Shown piece after piece: positions 40,391-49,181 of a stretch of 64,000 bases of DNA; position 1 is the first letter of the stretch, and every line of letters starts with the position of its first letter. Origin of the DNA: an uncultured Methanomassiliicoccales archaeon (GTDB taxonomy: Archaea > Thermoplasmatota > Thermoplasmata > Methanomassiliicoccales > Methanomethylophilaceae); assembly GCA_959597175.1 (NCBI GenBank), contig CAUFXM010000004.1, forward strand, positions 124,001 to 188,000. Reading direction: 5' to 3'. A model generated the notes under the pieces. It worked only from the letters and a program-made list of their open reading frames with translations, had not been told where the DNA came from and did no database searches. The position numbers were made by a program, and so were the translations under genes.

Positions 40391-42685
40391 TCACTCCTTC
40401 GACTCATCTTCCTTCTTGGAATCGGACTTCTTGGCCTTTGTCTTCTTCCTTCCGGGACAGTCCGGGTTTATGCACTCCTCCGCATTGCCCATCTGGATCA
40501 TCGGGGCCTTGCATATGGAGCACTGCCTGCCGGCGTAGGAGATGCTGCCCCTGGGCCTGAGCGGGTATGTCTGGGTGCAGTTGGGCCATTCGGAGCATCC
40601 CGCGAACCTCTTGCCAGCCTTGGAATACATGATCCTCATCCTGCCCTTGCCGCAGGTAGGGCATGGGCCGAGGTCGTTCCTCTCGGTGTTCGTGGAGCAC
40701 TTGGGGTCTATGCACTGGACCATCGGCGGGTTGCCCTTCCTGATGATCCTCAGCTGCGGGAGCCCGCACACGGGGCATGTCGTGTCGACAGTCTGGATGA
40801 GGGCCCCTCTGGGGACGGGGTAGGCCCTCTTGCATTCGGGGTACCCGTCGCATCCTATGAAGTTGCCGTTCTTGGAGCGCTTGATGGTCATGTTGTTCCC
40901 GCACGAGGGGCATATGCCGATGTGCTGCTGGGAATGGAGCGCGGCCTTGATCTCGGAGCCGATCTCCTCGGAATCGTCGGAGATCTTCACAGCCACATCG
41001 TGGAGCATGTCCTGAGATTCAGTGACCACGGAGTCCAGGGTCTTCTCCCCGTCGGTGATCATCTGCATGTCGGCCTCCAGCTTGGCGGTCATATCGGGTT
41101 CGGTGATGCCTCCGCCATGGTTCTCGAGCGCCTTCGTGAGGGCTATGCCGCTGGGCGTCGGAATCATGTAGTTCCCCTGGACGTAGTTCCTGGAGTACAG
41201 CTTCCCGATGATGTCGTGCCTGGTGGACTTGGTGCCGAGCTGCAGCCTGTCCATCTCCTGGATAAGCGAACCCTGGTTGTACCTGTACGGGGGCTTGGTC
41301 TCGGACTCCACGATCGACATGGACCTTATCTCGACCCTGTCACCGACCTTGAGCGGCGGGAGCCTGCTGTCGTTGGCCTTCATGTACTTGCCGTAGTACT
41401 TCTTCCAGCCCTTCTTCTTCAGGACGTATCCTTCCGATTCGAAGATCTCCCCTCCGACGTCGATGGTGCAGGACGTGACCTCTGCCTCCGCGTTCGGAGC
41501 CACCGTGGCCAGGAACCTCCTGACGATCAGCTCGTAGAGCTTCCACTTGTCGCCCTTCATCTTGTCGGCGGATGCCCCGGCAGTCGGATATATCGGCGGG
41601 TGGTCGGTGGTCCGCCTCTTGCCCTTCGAGGGGACGATCTTCTCCTGTGCCAGGATCTCCTCGGCCTCGGACTTGAAGTCCCCGTCCTTCAGTTTCTCCA
41701 GAACCGACCTGAGGTTGAGCGTCCTGGGGTACTCGGTGTTCTCCGTACGGGGATACGAGATGTACCCTCCCGTGTAGAGGTCCTCGGCGAGCTTCATGGC
41801 GGTCGTCGGGGGTATGCCGATCTTGTTTGCCTCGACCTGCATCATCGTGGTGTCGAAAGGTGCGGGTCTGTACTCCTCCTTGGGGGTGACCTCGTAGGTG
41901 ACGACGGTCCCCTCGGAGTTCTCGGAGATGACGTCCATGATCGCCTCCGCCTCGTCCTTGTCCCAGAACGGGTTGGAGGTGTGCGATCCCTTGAACGCCA
42001 GTATCCCGAACTTCCCGACGATCTCCCAGTACGGCTTCGGTACGAAGCTCTCTATCTCCTCATGGCGGTCCACGAGGAGCTTGAGCGTGGGGCTCTGGAC
42101 CCTGCCGACGGACATGAAGTTCTTTCCGACCTGCCCGGAAGACAGGGATATGAGCCTGGTGAGGACCGCGCCCCATGCCAGGTCTATGATCTGTCTGGCC
42201 TCTGCGGCGTCCGCGAGCTTCTTGTCCGGATCCGTCAGGTTGTCGAAGGCGTTCTCCACCTCCCCCTTCGTCAGGGCGCTGAACTTGGCCCTGCGCACGA
42301 TGCTCATGTCGGCGCCCGCCTCGCGAACGGTCTCCATGCCGATGAGCTCCCCCTCCCTGTCGTAGTCGGTGGCGATGATGATCTCGTCCGCCTTGGATGC
42401 CAGATCCTTGATCATGTTGAGGATGGACTTCACCCTCACGGTCTTGACCTGCGGGGCGTAGACCAGATCCACCGGGGAGGTGCTGACCCAGTCGTTGTAC
42501 TCCTTCGGGTAGTCCAGCTCTATGATGTGTCCCCTGAGGCTGATGACGTCGTACTCGTCGCCTCCGGACTCGAAGGAAATCACCGTGACCCCACCGGTGG
42601 TGGATGAGTGGGACTTGCCGTCCGAGAGGATGGTGGAGATCCTCCTAGCAGCGTTCGCCTTCTCGGTGATTATCAGCTTCTTCAT
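40391..42685 (-). CDS. topA: DNA topoisomerase I (type IA)
   Basis: This type IA enzyme relaxes negative supercoils. The 764-residue protein has the Toprim residues in IIIATDYDREGELIG (about 108-122) and the active-site tyrosine in GYISYPRTENTEYP (about residue 308-321). Four zinc ribbons of CxxC pairs follow in the C-terminal third (CPSCG, CPVCG, CPTCG, CSICK). The acidic, Lys-rich tail ends in KKEDESKE. The start codon is separated from the next gene by an AT-rich stretch. Confidence 0.95.
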   Translation of the reverse strand: MKKLIITEKANAARRISTILSDGKSHSSTTGGVTVISFESGGDEYDVISLRGHIIELDYPKEYNDWVSTSPVDLVYAPQVKTVRVKSILNMIKDLASKADEIIIATDYDREGELIGMETVREAGADMSIVRRAKFSALTKGEVENAFDNLTDPDKKLADAAEARQIIDLAWGAVLTRLISLSSGQVGKNFMSVGRVQSPTLKLLVDRHEEIESFVPKPYWEIVGKFGILAFKGSHTSNPFWDKDEAEAIMDVISENSEGTVVTYEVTPKEEYRPAPFDTTMMQVEANKIGIPPTTAMKLAEDLYTGGYISYPRTENTEYPRTLNLRSVLEKLKDGDFKSEAEEILAQEKIVPSKGKRRTTDHPPIYPTAGASADKMKGDKWKLYELIVRRFLATVAPNAEAEVTSCTIDVGGEIFESEGYVLKKKGWKKYYGKYMKANDSRLPPLKVGDRVEIRSMSIVESETKPPYRYNQGSLIQEMDRLQLGTKSTRHDIIGKLYSRNYVQGNYMIPTPSGIALTKALENHGGGITEPDMTAKLEADMQMITDGEKTLDSVVTESQDMLHDVAVKISDDSEEIGSEIKAALHSQQHIGICPSCGNNMTIKRSKNGNFIGCDGYPECKRAYPVPRGALIQTVDTTCPVCGLPQLRIIRKGNPPMVQCIDPKCSTNTERNDLGPCPTCGKGRMRIMYSKAGKRFAGCSEWPNCTQTYPLRPRGSISYAGRQCSICKAPMIQMGNAEECINPDCPGRKKTKAKKSDSKKEDESKE

Positions 42686-42820
42686 CGTCTGGCGCAGAGT
42701 TTCATCTTTATTTAATGGTTCTTTGTGATGTAATCTATAAATAATTTAGAACGGGCATCAGCGACCGTCCGCCCGTCCAGCTCTGCAACCGGTTAAGAAT
42801 GCAATGGGAGGTCGGGTTTC

Positions 42821-43243
42821 ATGCATCTGGATGATGGGTTCCTGGACGCTGTCCTGGGGATGCCGGGCGTGGTGGGATTGGCGGTCCTGGAAGACCGCGT
42901 GGTCGCCGATGTCCTCGAGATCGAGGGATCCATCGGCACGGTCTCCGGAGGGATGAGGCTCGAGGTGCCAGGCCTGGAGCGCTGTGCGGGGATGGAGAAC
43001 GTTCTCGCGCTGTCCTGCGACTCCCGGTTCCCCCGCCCGTCGGAGCCAACCATACTGATGCTCGACCGTGAGGGAGGGGTGGTCGGCCACGACGTCCCGG
43101 CGGGTTCCCGCGACGGGTACGGGGAAGGGGACGACCTGATCTGGCTCTCCGACACGTTCGTCATGTACGCGTCGATGGTAAGCCGCGGGGAGGTCAGGAT
43201 GGTGATGCTGTCCAGCCGCGTCCGGGTGCCCGGCTTCTCATAG
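42821..43243 (+). CDS. Hypothetical protein, possibly Roadblock/LC7-like
   Basis: The 140-residue protein begins FLDAVLGMPGVVGLAVLED, a pattern that recalls the start of Roadblock/LC7 domains, and has no transmembrane segment. The assignment is weak because later parts do not show family marks. A clear GGGAGGT ribosome binding site lies 8 bases before the ATG. The region is open on both strands because of high GC, and this frame was chosen because of that site and its sensible start. Confidence 0.5.
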   Translation: MHLDDGFLDAVLGMPGVVGLAVLEDRVVADVLEIEGSIGTVSGGMRLEVPGLERCAGMENVLALSCDSRFPRPSEPTILMLDREGGVVGHDVPAGSRDGYGEGDDLIWLSDTFVMYASMVSRGEVRMVMLSSRVRVPGFS

Positions 43244-43366
43244 GGCGTGCGGGCGGAGCTGTTCTACCCGTCCGTATGTTCGGCGGAGTACCTGAACAGG
43301 GCATGCGGGTTCTCCGGGGACAGGTTGTCCACGGTGGTGATGGGGGTCAGTCCGATGGGAGACCGC

Positions 43367-43807
43367 TCAGTTTCTGTGGCCGATGTGGTGCAGGTTCCCA
43401 GTGGAGGGCGCAGCCATCGTGAGCCTGCCTCTGAGGACGCCCTTGATCGACGTGATCTCGTTGGCGAACGATTTCAGGTCCCCCAGGCGCCCCTCGCAGA
43501 TGAGGATCTCCATGCACTTGTCATGGTCCAGGTGGATGTGGACGGATGTGTTGACAAGGGGCTGGTGCTCGTGCTGAAGGTCGGTGAGCTTGTCTCCGAC
43601 GGAGCTCATCGTGTGATCGTAGACCATGACTATGGTGCCGACCATCCACTCGTCCTCGTTCTTCCACTCGTTCTCCGCCAGGGAGTCGCGGACCAGGTCG
43701 CGGATCGCCTCAGATCTGCTGACGTAACCCTTCTTGGATATCGACTCGTCGAAGGCCTTCAGAAGCTCTGGCTCCAGGGAGACACCGATGCGTGTTACTC
43801 CATCCAT
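43367..43807 (-). CDS. nikR: Nickel-responsive regulator NikR
   Basis: The 146-residue protein has a ribbon-helix-helix DNA-binding part (RIGVSLEPELLKAFDESI, residues 6-23) and an ACT-like nickel domain. The nickel ligands are H79, H90, H92 and C98 in HEHQPLVNTSVHIHLDHDKC (79-98), with the spacing known from NikR. It represses nickel uptake genes when nickel is abundant. The ATG at 43807 was chosen by family alignment. The neighbourhood carries hypA and hypD 3 kb away, in keeping with nickel handling. Confidence 0.92.
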   Translation of the reverse strand: MDGVTRIGVSLEPELLKAFDESISKKGYVSRSEAIRDLVRDSLAENEWKNEDEWMVGTIVMVYDHTMSSVGDKLTDLQHEHQPLVNTSVHIHLDHDKCMEILICEGRLGDLKSFANEITSIKGVLRGRLTMAAPSTGNLHHIGHRN

Positions 43808-43835
43808 GTCCGGGGGTATCGCGGGGGTCGGTAAT

Positions 43836-43854
43836 AACACTTCACGTCCGTGTT
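43836..43854. promoter_or_regulatory. Possible NikR autoregulatory site
   Basis: AACAC-N9-GTGTT is an inverted repeat 29 bases upstream of nikR. The spacer is shorter than the classical NikR operators, so the identity is only suggestive. Confidence 0.25.
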
Positions 43855-43983
43855 GTGCACGCTGAGCGCGCACGCCGTGTACAGAGCGGAGGCACCGCCG
43901 TTCGGGCCATCGGATGCCAGGCGATACGAGCCAGCAGCTTCCCGATGTCAAGGTTTTAAGACTGTGTGACCGATACATCCCGC

Positions 43984-44778
43984 ATGTCGGCCGACATCGA
44001 GAATCTTGAACGTGCGATAGTTTCCGCCATCAGGAACGGGGTGGAGGACCAGGACGTGGCAGTGGCCTTCTCTGGGGGACTGGACTCCGGGCTTGTTGCC
44101 GCCGTTGCCAAGGACTACGCCAGGTCCGTGACCCTCTACACCTGCGGGAAGGACCAGTCGTACGACGTGGTTATGGCGCAGGACATGTCCGAGAGGCTCG
44201 GGCTCCCTTGGCTCCACATACCGATCACGAAGGACAACATCGAGTCTAGGCTCAGGGAGATGATCTCCATAACCAGGACTTCGAGCCCTCTGACGCTGTC
44301 GTTCGAGCTCCCGCTGTTCTTCGTATGCAAGACCGTCCACGAGAAGTACATCCTCGGAGGGCAGGGCTCCGACGAGCTGTTCTACGGGTATAACAAGTAC
44401 GTCGGGATGCCGGACGACGAGCTGGTCAGGATGAGGAAGGCCGACCTGGGGAAGCTGATCACATCCACGATCCCCCATGAGACCATGGTCGCCGACCACT
44501 TCGGTAAGAAGATCCTCTACCCGTACATGGACCCCATAGTGACCATGCAGGTCAACGCGATGGACCTGAAGGACCTCAAGCCTAAGGACGCCGATTCCAG
44601 GAAGATGGTCCTGAGGCAGGTGGCCAGGAACCTCGGGTACCCCTTCATCGCCGAGAAGAGGAAGAAGGCGGCCCAGTACGGGTCCGGGACGATGGATCTG
44701 GTCAGGGAGGTCGCCAAGGAAAAGGGCATGACCTACCCGGAGATGGTCGACTCCATCTACAAGGAGCTCTTCGAGTGA
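43984..44778 (+). CDS. PP-loop ATP pyrophosphatase related to asparagine synthase
   Basis: The 264-residue protein has the PP-loop AFSGGLDSGLVAAVAKDYA near residues 28-46 and GGQGSDELFYGYNKY near 130, as in the C-terminal domain of asparagine synthase. There is no N-terminal glutaminase domain, so ammonia or a partner would supply nitrogen. A TTTTAAG element about 28 bases before the ATG suggests a leaderless start; a GTG six codons upstream is the alternative. The substrate is not determined. Confidence 0.78.
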   Translation: MSADIENLERAIVSAIRNGVEDQDVAVAFSGGLDSGLVAAVAKDYARSVTLYTCGKDQSYDVVMAQDMSERLGLPWLHIPITKDNIESRLREMISITRTSSPLTLSFELPLFFVCKTVHEKYILGGQGSDELFYGYNKYVGMPDDELVRMRKADLGKLITSTIPHETMVADHFGKKILYPYMDPIVTMQVNAMDLKDLKPKDADSRKMVLRQVARNLGYPFIAEKRKKAAQYGSGTMDLVREVAKEKGMTYPEMVDSIYKELFE

Positions 44779-44798
44779 AGCACGAGGGGGTAATCCCC

Positions 44799-45144
44799 TC
44801 AAACACCCTTCTCCATTCTTCTGCACAATGATTCTTGCGTAGGCTCCGATGTCTGTGCCCGCGACACCCTCGGCTCCACGAGGAACGTGTCGGGGTTAAT
44901 CACGAACGAAATGGGGCCGGCCCTCCCGAACAGGAGGTCCATGTCGCGGAGGCCAAACCCAGGGGTCTCCGTGATGACGACGGCTCTCTCCTGAAGGTTT
45001 TCACGGACCTCGAACGTCCCTCCATGGACGTCGCGGGAGACGTCCGCTTCGGCGTCAAGTGCTCTCAGGCAATCGCGATTCGTGGTTCCGATGGAGCATG
45101 GAGCCGTTCTCGGAGTACAGAATGATCGGCACATGAGGTCCCAT
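44799..45144 (-). pseudogene. Probable frameshifted small gene of unknown family
   Basis: Two overlapping minus-strand frames look like one protein. The first starts at an ATG (45144) behind GGAG and a TTAATATAG box and reads MGPHVPIILYSENGSMLHRN. It stops near 45055, where the second frame continues RALDAEADVSRDVHGGTFEV and runs to 44799. A +1 shift around 45060 would join them into about 115 residues. This may be a decayed gene, a programmed shift or a sequence error. No function is recognised. The remainder of 44779-45221 has nothing else apart from the folC promoter region. Confidence 0.4.
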
Positions 45145-45221
45145 GCCGTCTCCGAACCAGCTCTGCCTTTCGGCGTAGACTATATTAAGGGCGGGCAGTC
45201 TCCCGCGGCTCGGAGATTTCA

Positions 45222-46487
45222 TTGGACCCAGACGGGAACTTGGCATGGTTCGATGGCCTCGTCAGGAGGGGCATCAGACCTGGGCTGGAGAGTACGCAGG
45301 AGCTTCTCAGGAGGGTGGGGGACCCGCATGTCGGGATGCGCTTCATCCATGTCGCCGGCACCGACGGCAAGGGATCCGTGTGCGCCATGGTTGAATCGAT
45401 CCTGAAGGCCTCCGGGATGAGGGTTGGGGCGTTCACCTCGCCGCACATCATGAAGGTCAACGAGAGCATCCGCCTGGAGGGCGAGGATATCCCGGACAGG
45501 GACCTGGTCCAGGTCCTGGGTGCTCTCAGGCCCCATGTGGAGGCTATGGCGTCGGAGGGGATCGTGTGCACAAGGTTCGAGGTCCTGACGGTCGCGGCGC
45601 TGATGTACTTCCGTACCGTCTCCGCGGAGATAGCCGTGGTCGAGGTCGGCATGGGAGGCAAGCTCGACAGCACCAACGTGATCTCGCCGGAGGTCACGGT
45701 CATCAACAACATCGGTATGGAGCACACCGACTACCTGGGCGGGACGATCGAGGCCATAACCCTCGAGAAGGCGGGGATCATGAAGCCAGGCGTTCCCTGC
45801 GTCACGATGAATCCAGACAGGGTGTACGACGTGCTCGAGGCCCACGCCGACGAAGTGGGGTGCCCCATCCGCAGGGTGATGGACACGGACGCGGAGGTGA
45901 TGTCCAGCTGGCCGGAGTGTGTGGACATGGTCTACAGGGGCGAGCTCTACACGGTTTACCTCCCCGGCAGGCACCAGGCCAGGAACGCATCCCTGGCAAT
46001 CGAGGCGGTGTCGCTTCTCCCGGACTACGAGGAGCGCATCGCGGAGCACGTGTCCGAGGGGCTGGAGTCCGTGTCGTGGCCTTGCAGGATGCAGAAGCTC
46101 CTGGCAGAGCCCATCATCGTCGATGTCACCCACACGGTCAACGGCGCGGTCTGCCTCGGATCAGATATCAAGGAGATCTACGGGAGGGTGGTCTTGGTCC
46201 TGGCCATGCTCAGCGACAAGGATGTGGACGGCGTCTCAAGGATGCTGGCCCCGGTGGCGGAGCGGGTCCTCGTCGCCGCCCCCGACTCGCCGAGGGCGAT
46301 GCCCGCGGAGGACACCGCCAGGATCGTCTCGGCCCATATGAGGGTTGACGGGGTGTACGGCACCGTCGCCGAGGCAATGGATGCCGCGATGGAATCCAGG
46401 GGGGACCTGAACGTCCTGGTCACCGGTTCTTTCAGGACGGCGGAGGATGCTTTGAAATGGCTGCAGGGAAGATATGCGAGATCCTGA
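45222..46487 (+). CDS. folC: Folylpolyglutamate synthase / dihydrofolate synthase family (Mur ligase fold)
   Basis: The 421-residue ATP-dependent ligase adds glutamate to a pterin or folate. Marks are the P-loop FIHVAGTDGKGSVCAM near residue 41, the GVGMGG-like VVEVGMGGKLDSTN, INNIGMEHTDYLGGTIE and the Mur-ligase C-terminal domain. The start is a TTG, with GGAG about 8 bases upstream and an ACTATATTAAG box before it. In methanogens the pterin may be a folate or tetrahydromethanopterin derivative, so the exact substrate is open. The nth gene begins inside its 3' end. Confidence 0.85.
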   Translation: MDPDGNLAWFDGLVRRGIRPGLESTQELLRRVGDPHVGMRFIHVAGTDGKGSVCAMVESILKASGMRVGAFTSPHIMKVNESIRLEGEDIPDRDLVQVLGALRPHVEAMASEGIVCTRFEVLTVAALMYFRTVSAEIAVVEVGMGGKLDSTNVISPEVTVINNIGMEHTDYLGGTIEAITLEKAGIMKPGVPCVTMNPDRVYDVLEAHADEVGCPIRRVMDTDAEVMSSWPECVDMVYRGELYTVYLPGRHQARNASLAIEAVSLLPDYEERIAEHVSEGLESVSWPCRMQKLLAEPIIVDVTHTVNGAVCLGSDIKEIYGRVVLVLAMLSDKDVDGVSRMLAPVAERVLVAAPDSPRAMPAEDTARIVSAHMRVDGVYGTVAEAMDAAMESRGDLNVLVTGSFRTAEDALKWLQGRYARS

Positions 46488-47119
46488 ACACCCTGTCCGA
46501 GGAGTACACGCAGGGGGCATACCCCGGAAGGAACTCGGAGGGGCTGAACCCGGAGTGGCCGTGCGACCCGTTCCACGTCCTGATAGCGACAATACTGTCT
46601 CAGCGCACCAGGGACGACAACACCAGGAAGGCATCGGACAACCTGTTCCACAGGTACGACTCGGTCGACGCCATAGCGGACGCCGACCCTGACGAGGTGG
46701 CCGACCTGGTGCGCCCCGCGGGATTCCCCAAGCAGAAGGGGAAGGCCATCGTGGACTGCTGCCGCATGCTCAGGGACGAGTACGGAGGGGAGGTCCCGAG
46801 GGACACCGAGGAGCTGCTCAAGCTTCCGATGGTCGGAAGGAAGACCGCCGCCTGCGTCCGGTCCTACGCCATGGACATACCGTCGGTGTGCGTGGACACG
46901 CATGTCCACAGGATAGCCAACCTCATGGGTCTCGTGGACACAAGGACCCCAGAGGAGACGGAGTTCGCGCTCATGGAGATCACCCCGAGGGAACGCTGGT
47001 CCGACATCAACAGGTACCTCGTCAGGCACGGGCAGGTTGTCTGCCTGCCGAACCACCCCCATTGCGAGAGGTGCAGCGTCCGTCAACACTGCCGTCATTT
47101 CACCGACGGCCATGACTAA
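46457..47119 (+). CDS. nth: Endonuclease III, DNA glycosylase/AP lyase
   Basis: The 220-residue base-excision enzyme has helix-hairpin-helix KLPMVGRKTAACV with the catalytic Lys, and VDTHVHRIAN with the catalytic Asp (about 143-152). The C-terminal iron-sulfur cluster has the classical spacing C-x6-C-x2-C-x5-C in CLPNHPHCERCSVRQHC. It removes oxidised pyrimidines. The start overlaps folC by 31 bp. Confidence 0.94.
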   Translation: MAAGKICEILNTLSEEYTQGAYPGRNSEGLNPEWPCDPFHVLIATILSQRTRDDNTRKASDNLFHRYDSVDAIADADPDEVADLVRPAGFPKQKGKAIVDCCRMLRDEYGGEVPRDTEELLKLPMVGRKTAACVRSYAMDIPSVCVDTHVHRIANLMGLVDTRTPEETEFALMEITPRERWSDINRYLVRHGQVVCLPNHPHCERCSVRQHCRHFTDGHD

Positions 47120-47152
47120 GGTTGATAACGACTACAGCCATAACGGGGACCG

Positions 47153-47533
47153 ATGCATGAGGTTTCGGTGGTAACAAGCCTCGTCGACGCTGTCATCGGC
47201 GAGCTCCAGAAGTATGATGTCGAGAAGGTCAACAGCGTCACGGTCGTAATAGGCGACCTGACGAACCTGGGCGAGGAGCAGATGAGCTTCGCCTACGAGA
47301 TCGTAACCAGGGACACCATCCTGGAGGGTTCCGAGTTCATCGTGGAGCACGAGCCGATAGAGCTCGAGTGCAAGTCCTGCGGATACGTGGGGCCCGCGAA
47401 GGTCCTGACCGACCCGGACTTCGACACGCATTCGATCCCGGTCCTCTCCTGCCCGGAGTGCGGAGGGGATGTCAAGGTGACCAGGGGCATGTCTTGCACC
47501 GTGAAATGCATGGATATCGAGGAGGCTGAGTGA
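47153..47533 (+). CDS. hypA: Hydrogenase nickel insertion protein HypA
   Basis: HypA delivers nickel to [NiFe] hydrogenase precursors. The 126-residue protein begins MHEVSVVTSLVDAV with the nickel-binding MHE start, and has a zinc site formed by two CxxC pairs (CKSC near 73-76 and CPEC near 103-106). It ends in a short tail after CTVKCMD. It is followed by hypD with a 1-base overlap (TGATG), so they form an operon. HypF is at 9.6 kb. Confidence 0.94.
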   Translation: MHEVSVVTSLVDAVIGELQKYDVEKVNSVTVVIGDLTNLGEEQMSFAYEIVTRDTILEGSEFIVEHEPIELECKSCGYVGPAKVLTDPDFDTHSIPVLSCPECGGDVKVTRGMSCTVKCMDIEEAE

Positions 47534-48618
47534 TGTTCAAGTACAGGGACGAGGCGACGGCGAAGAAAGTCCTCGAGCGCATCGGCGAGATGGACATGGA
47601 CGTCCGTCTGATGCACATCTGCGGGACCCACCAGGACACCATAGTGAGGTTCGGGCTGGAGGAGATGCTCGCGGACGTGGGGGTCAAGATCGCGCAGGGG
47701 CCCGGATGCCCGGTGTGCGTGACCACGAGCAAGGAGATAGCCGACGCGATAACACTGGCCAGGAACGGGGTCACGGTCACCGCCTTCGGCGATCTCATGA
47801 GGGTCCCCACCACCATCGGGTCCCTGTTCGACGCCAAGGCCGACGGGGCGGACGTCAGGATAGTGTACTCGATAGACGACGCCGTCCAGATGGCCAGGGA
47901 GCAGCCCGGGAAGCCGACAGTCTTCGTGGGGGTAGGTTTCGAGACGACCGCGCCCTCCACCGCAGTCCCCCTGCATAAGGACGACTGTCCGGAGAACTTC
48001 AGCGTCTACAGCTGCCACAGGATCTGCCCTCCGATCATCCAGGCCCTCTTCGACCTGGGCGAGAACAGGATAGACGGCTTCATCATGCCCGGGCACGTTG
48101 CCGTGATAACCGGCACCCGCATGTTCGAGCCGGTGTCCGAGCAGCATCACGTCCCGCAGGTCATCGCGGGCTTCGAGCCGCTGGACATACTCATGTCATG
48201 CTACATGCTCTGCAAGCAGCTCAAGGAGGGACGCGCCGAGGTGGAGAACGAGTACACCAGGCTGGTCAGGCCGGAGGGGAACCCCACCGCTCTCAGACTC
48301 ATGGAGGAGACGTTCGAGCCCGTGGACCGCTCGTGGAGGGGATTCCCGGTCATCCCCAAGAGCGCCCTGGCTCTCAGGCCCGGGTTCCAGGACCACGACG
48401 CCACGAAGGTGCACGAGGACATCCTCGCGAAGACGCCCGAGGTGGACGTGGAGGCCAGGGGATGCAGGTGCGGCGAGGTCCTCAGAGGCATAATCCGCTC
48501 GGAGGAGTGCCCCATGTTCGGAAAGGCCTGCAAGCCGATGAACCCGATGGGTCCCTGCATGGTCTCCGCCGAGGGCAACTGCAGCATCGCCTACAGGCTG
48601 GGTCCCAAGAGGCTGTGA
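47533..48618 (+). CDS. hypD: Hydrogenase iron-sulfur assembly factor HypD
   Basis: HypD works with HypC to assemble the Fe(CN)2CO centre. The 361-residue protein has the thiol motif CGTHQDT (C30) and GPGCPVCVT (C59 and C62). The C-terminal [4Fe-4S] cysteines lie in CRCGEVLRG, CPMFGKACKPMNPMGPC and NC near the end. The length is normal. The start overlaps the hypA stop. An unknown gene follows immediately downstream. Confidence 0.95.
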   Translation: MFKYRDEATAKKVLERIGEMDMDVRLMHICGTHQDTIVRFGLEEMLADVGVKIAQGPGCPVCVTTSKEIADAITLARNGVTVTAFGDLMRVPTTIGSLFDAKADGADVRIVYSIDDAVQMAREQPGKPTVFVGVGFETTAPSTAVPLHKDDCPENFSVYSCHRICPPIIQALFDLGENRIDGFIMPGHVAVITGTRMFEPVSEQHHVPQVIAGFEPLDILMSCYMLCKQLKEGRAEVENEYTRLVRPEGNPTALRLMEETFEPVDRSWRGFPVIPKSALALRPGFQDHDATKVHEDILAKTPEVDVEARGCRCGEVLRGIIRSEECPMFGKACKPMNPMGPCMVSAEGNCSIAYRLGPKRL

Positions 48619-48620
48619 AC

Positions 48621-49181
48621 ATGACCAGGATCTACGCAGAGACCAAGCTCCAGAAGAGGATCCTCGTCATCACCAACGACTCCACGGTGTTCCTGGTCAA
48701 GAACCGCATAGCAACCGCGTTCGAGATGTTCGGCGGGAGGATGACCGAGGTGAAGAAGCTGGTGGAGCGCCTGGACAGGGCCGTGGATGACAGGGGGGAG
48801 AAGCTGTGCGACGTGTCCTTCGGCGTCATCACCACCAAGTACGGGTTCGTCCCCGGGAACTACCAGATCATGGAGTACCCGCATGTGATGTCCAACAGGG
48901 ACGAGTACATCCAGGCGGACCTCGACAGGAACTTCGTGTCCCAGACCTCGTTCATGACCCGTCCCTTCGACAAGGTTGTTATGTGCGTCCCGAAGGACAT
49001 GTTCCAGATGTTCCTCGAGGCCGACGAGATCGACGACGGGAAGCTGATCGCCATAACCAGCCCCGACTTCCAGGAGGAGTGCGAGAGGCGCGGATGGACA
49101 TGGCTGGAGAGGAAGGGGGCCAGGGTCGGCGACGCCAACGCCGACGAGGTCGAGAGGATCATCAGGGAGCTCTGCGCCTGA
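48621..49181 (+). CDS. Unknown protein downstream of hypA-hypD
   Basis: The 186-residue soluble protein begins MTRIYAETKLQKRILVITND and has a middle part SFGVITTKYGFVPGNYQIMEYP, with VMCVPKDMFQMFLEAD afterwards. No motif identified a family; the shape is a small alpha/beta fold. It starts 2 bases after the hypD stop with AAGAGG upstream, so it is co-transcribed with the hydrogenase maturation genes and may be related to them. Its last 20 bases overlap the convergent alkD gene. Confidence 0.65.
   Translation: MTRIYAETKLQKRILVITNDSTVFLVKNRIATAFEMFGGRMTEVKKLVERLDRAVDDRGEKLCDVSFGVITTKYGFVPGNYQIMEYPHVMSNRDEYIQADLDRNFVSQTSFMTRPFDKVVMCVPKDMFQMFLEADEIDDGKLIAITSPDFQEECERRGWTWLERKGARVGDANADEVERIIRELCA

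Noticed and set aside
43244..43366. Coding-looking frames on both strands between the hypothetical gene and nikR
   Set aside because: Each strand mirrors the other, there is no ribosome binding site, and the minus frame would need a shift out of nikR.
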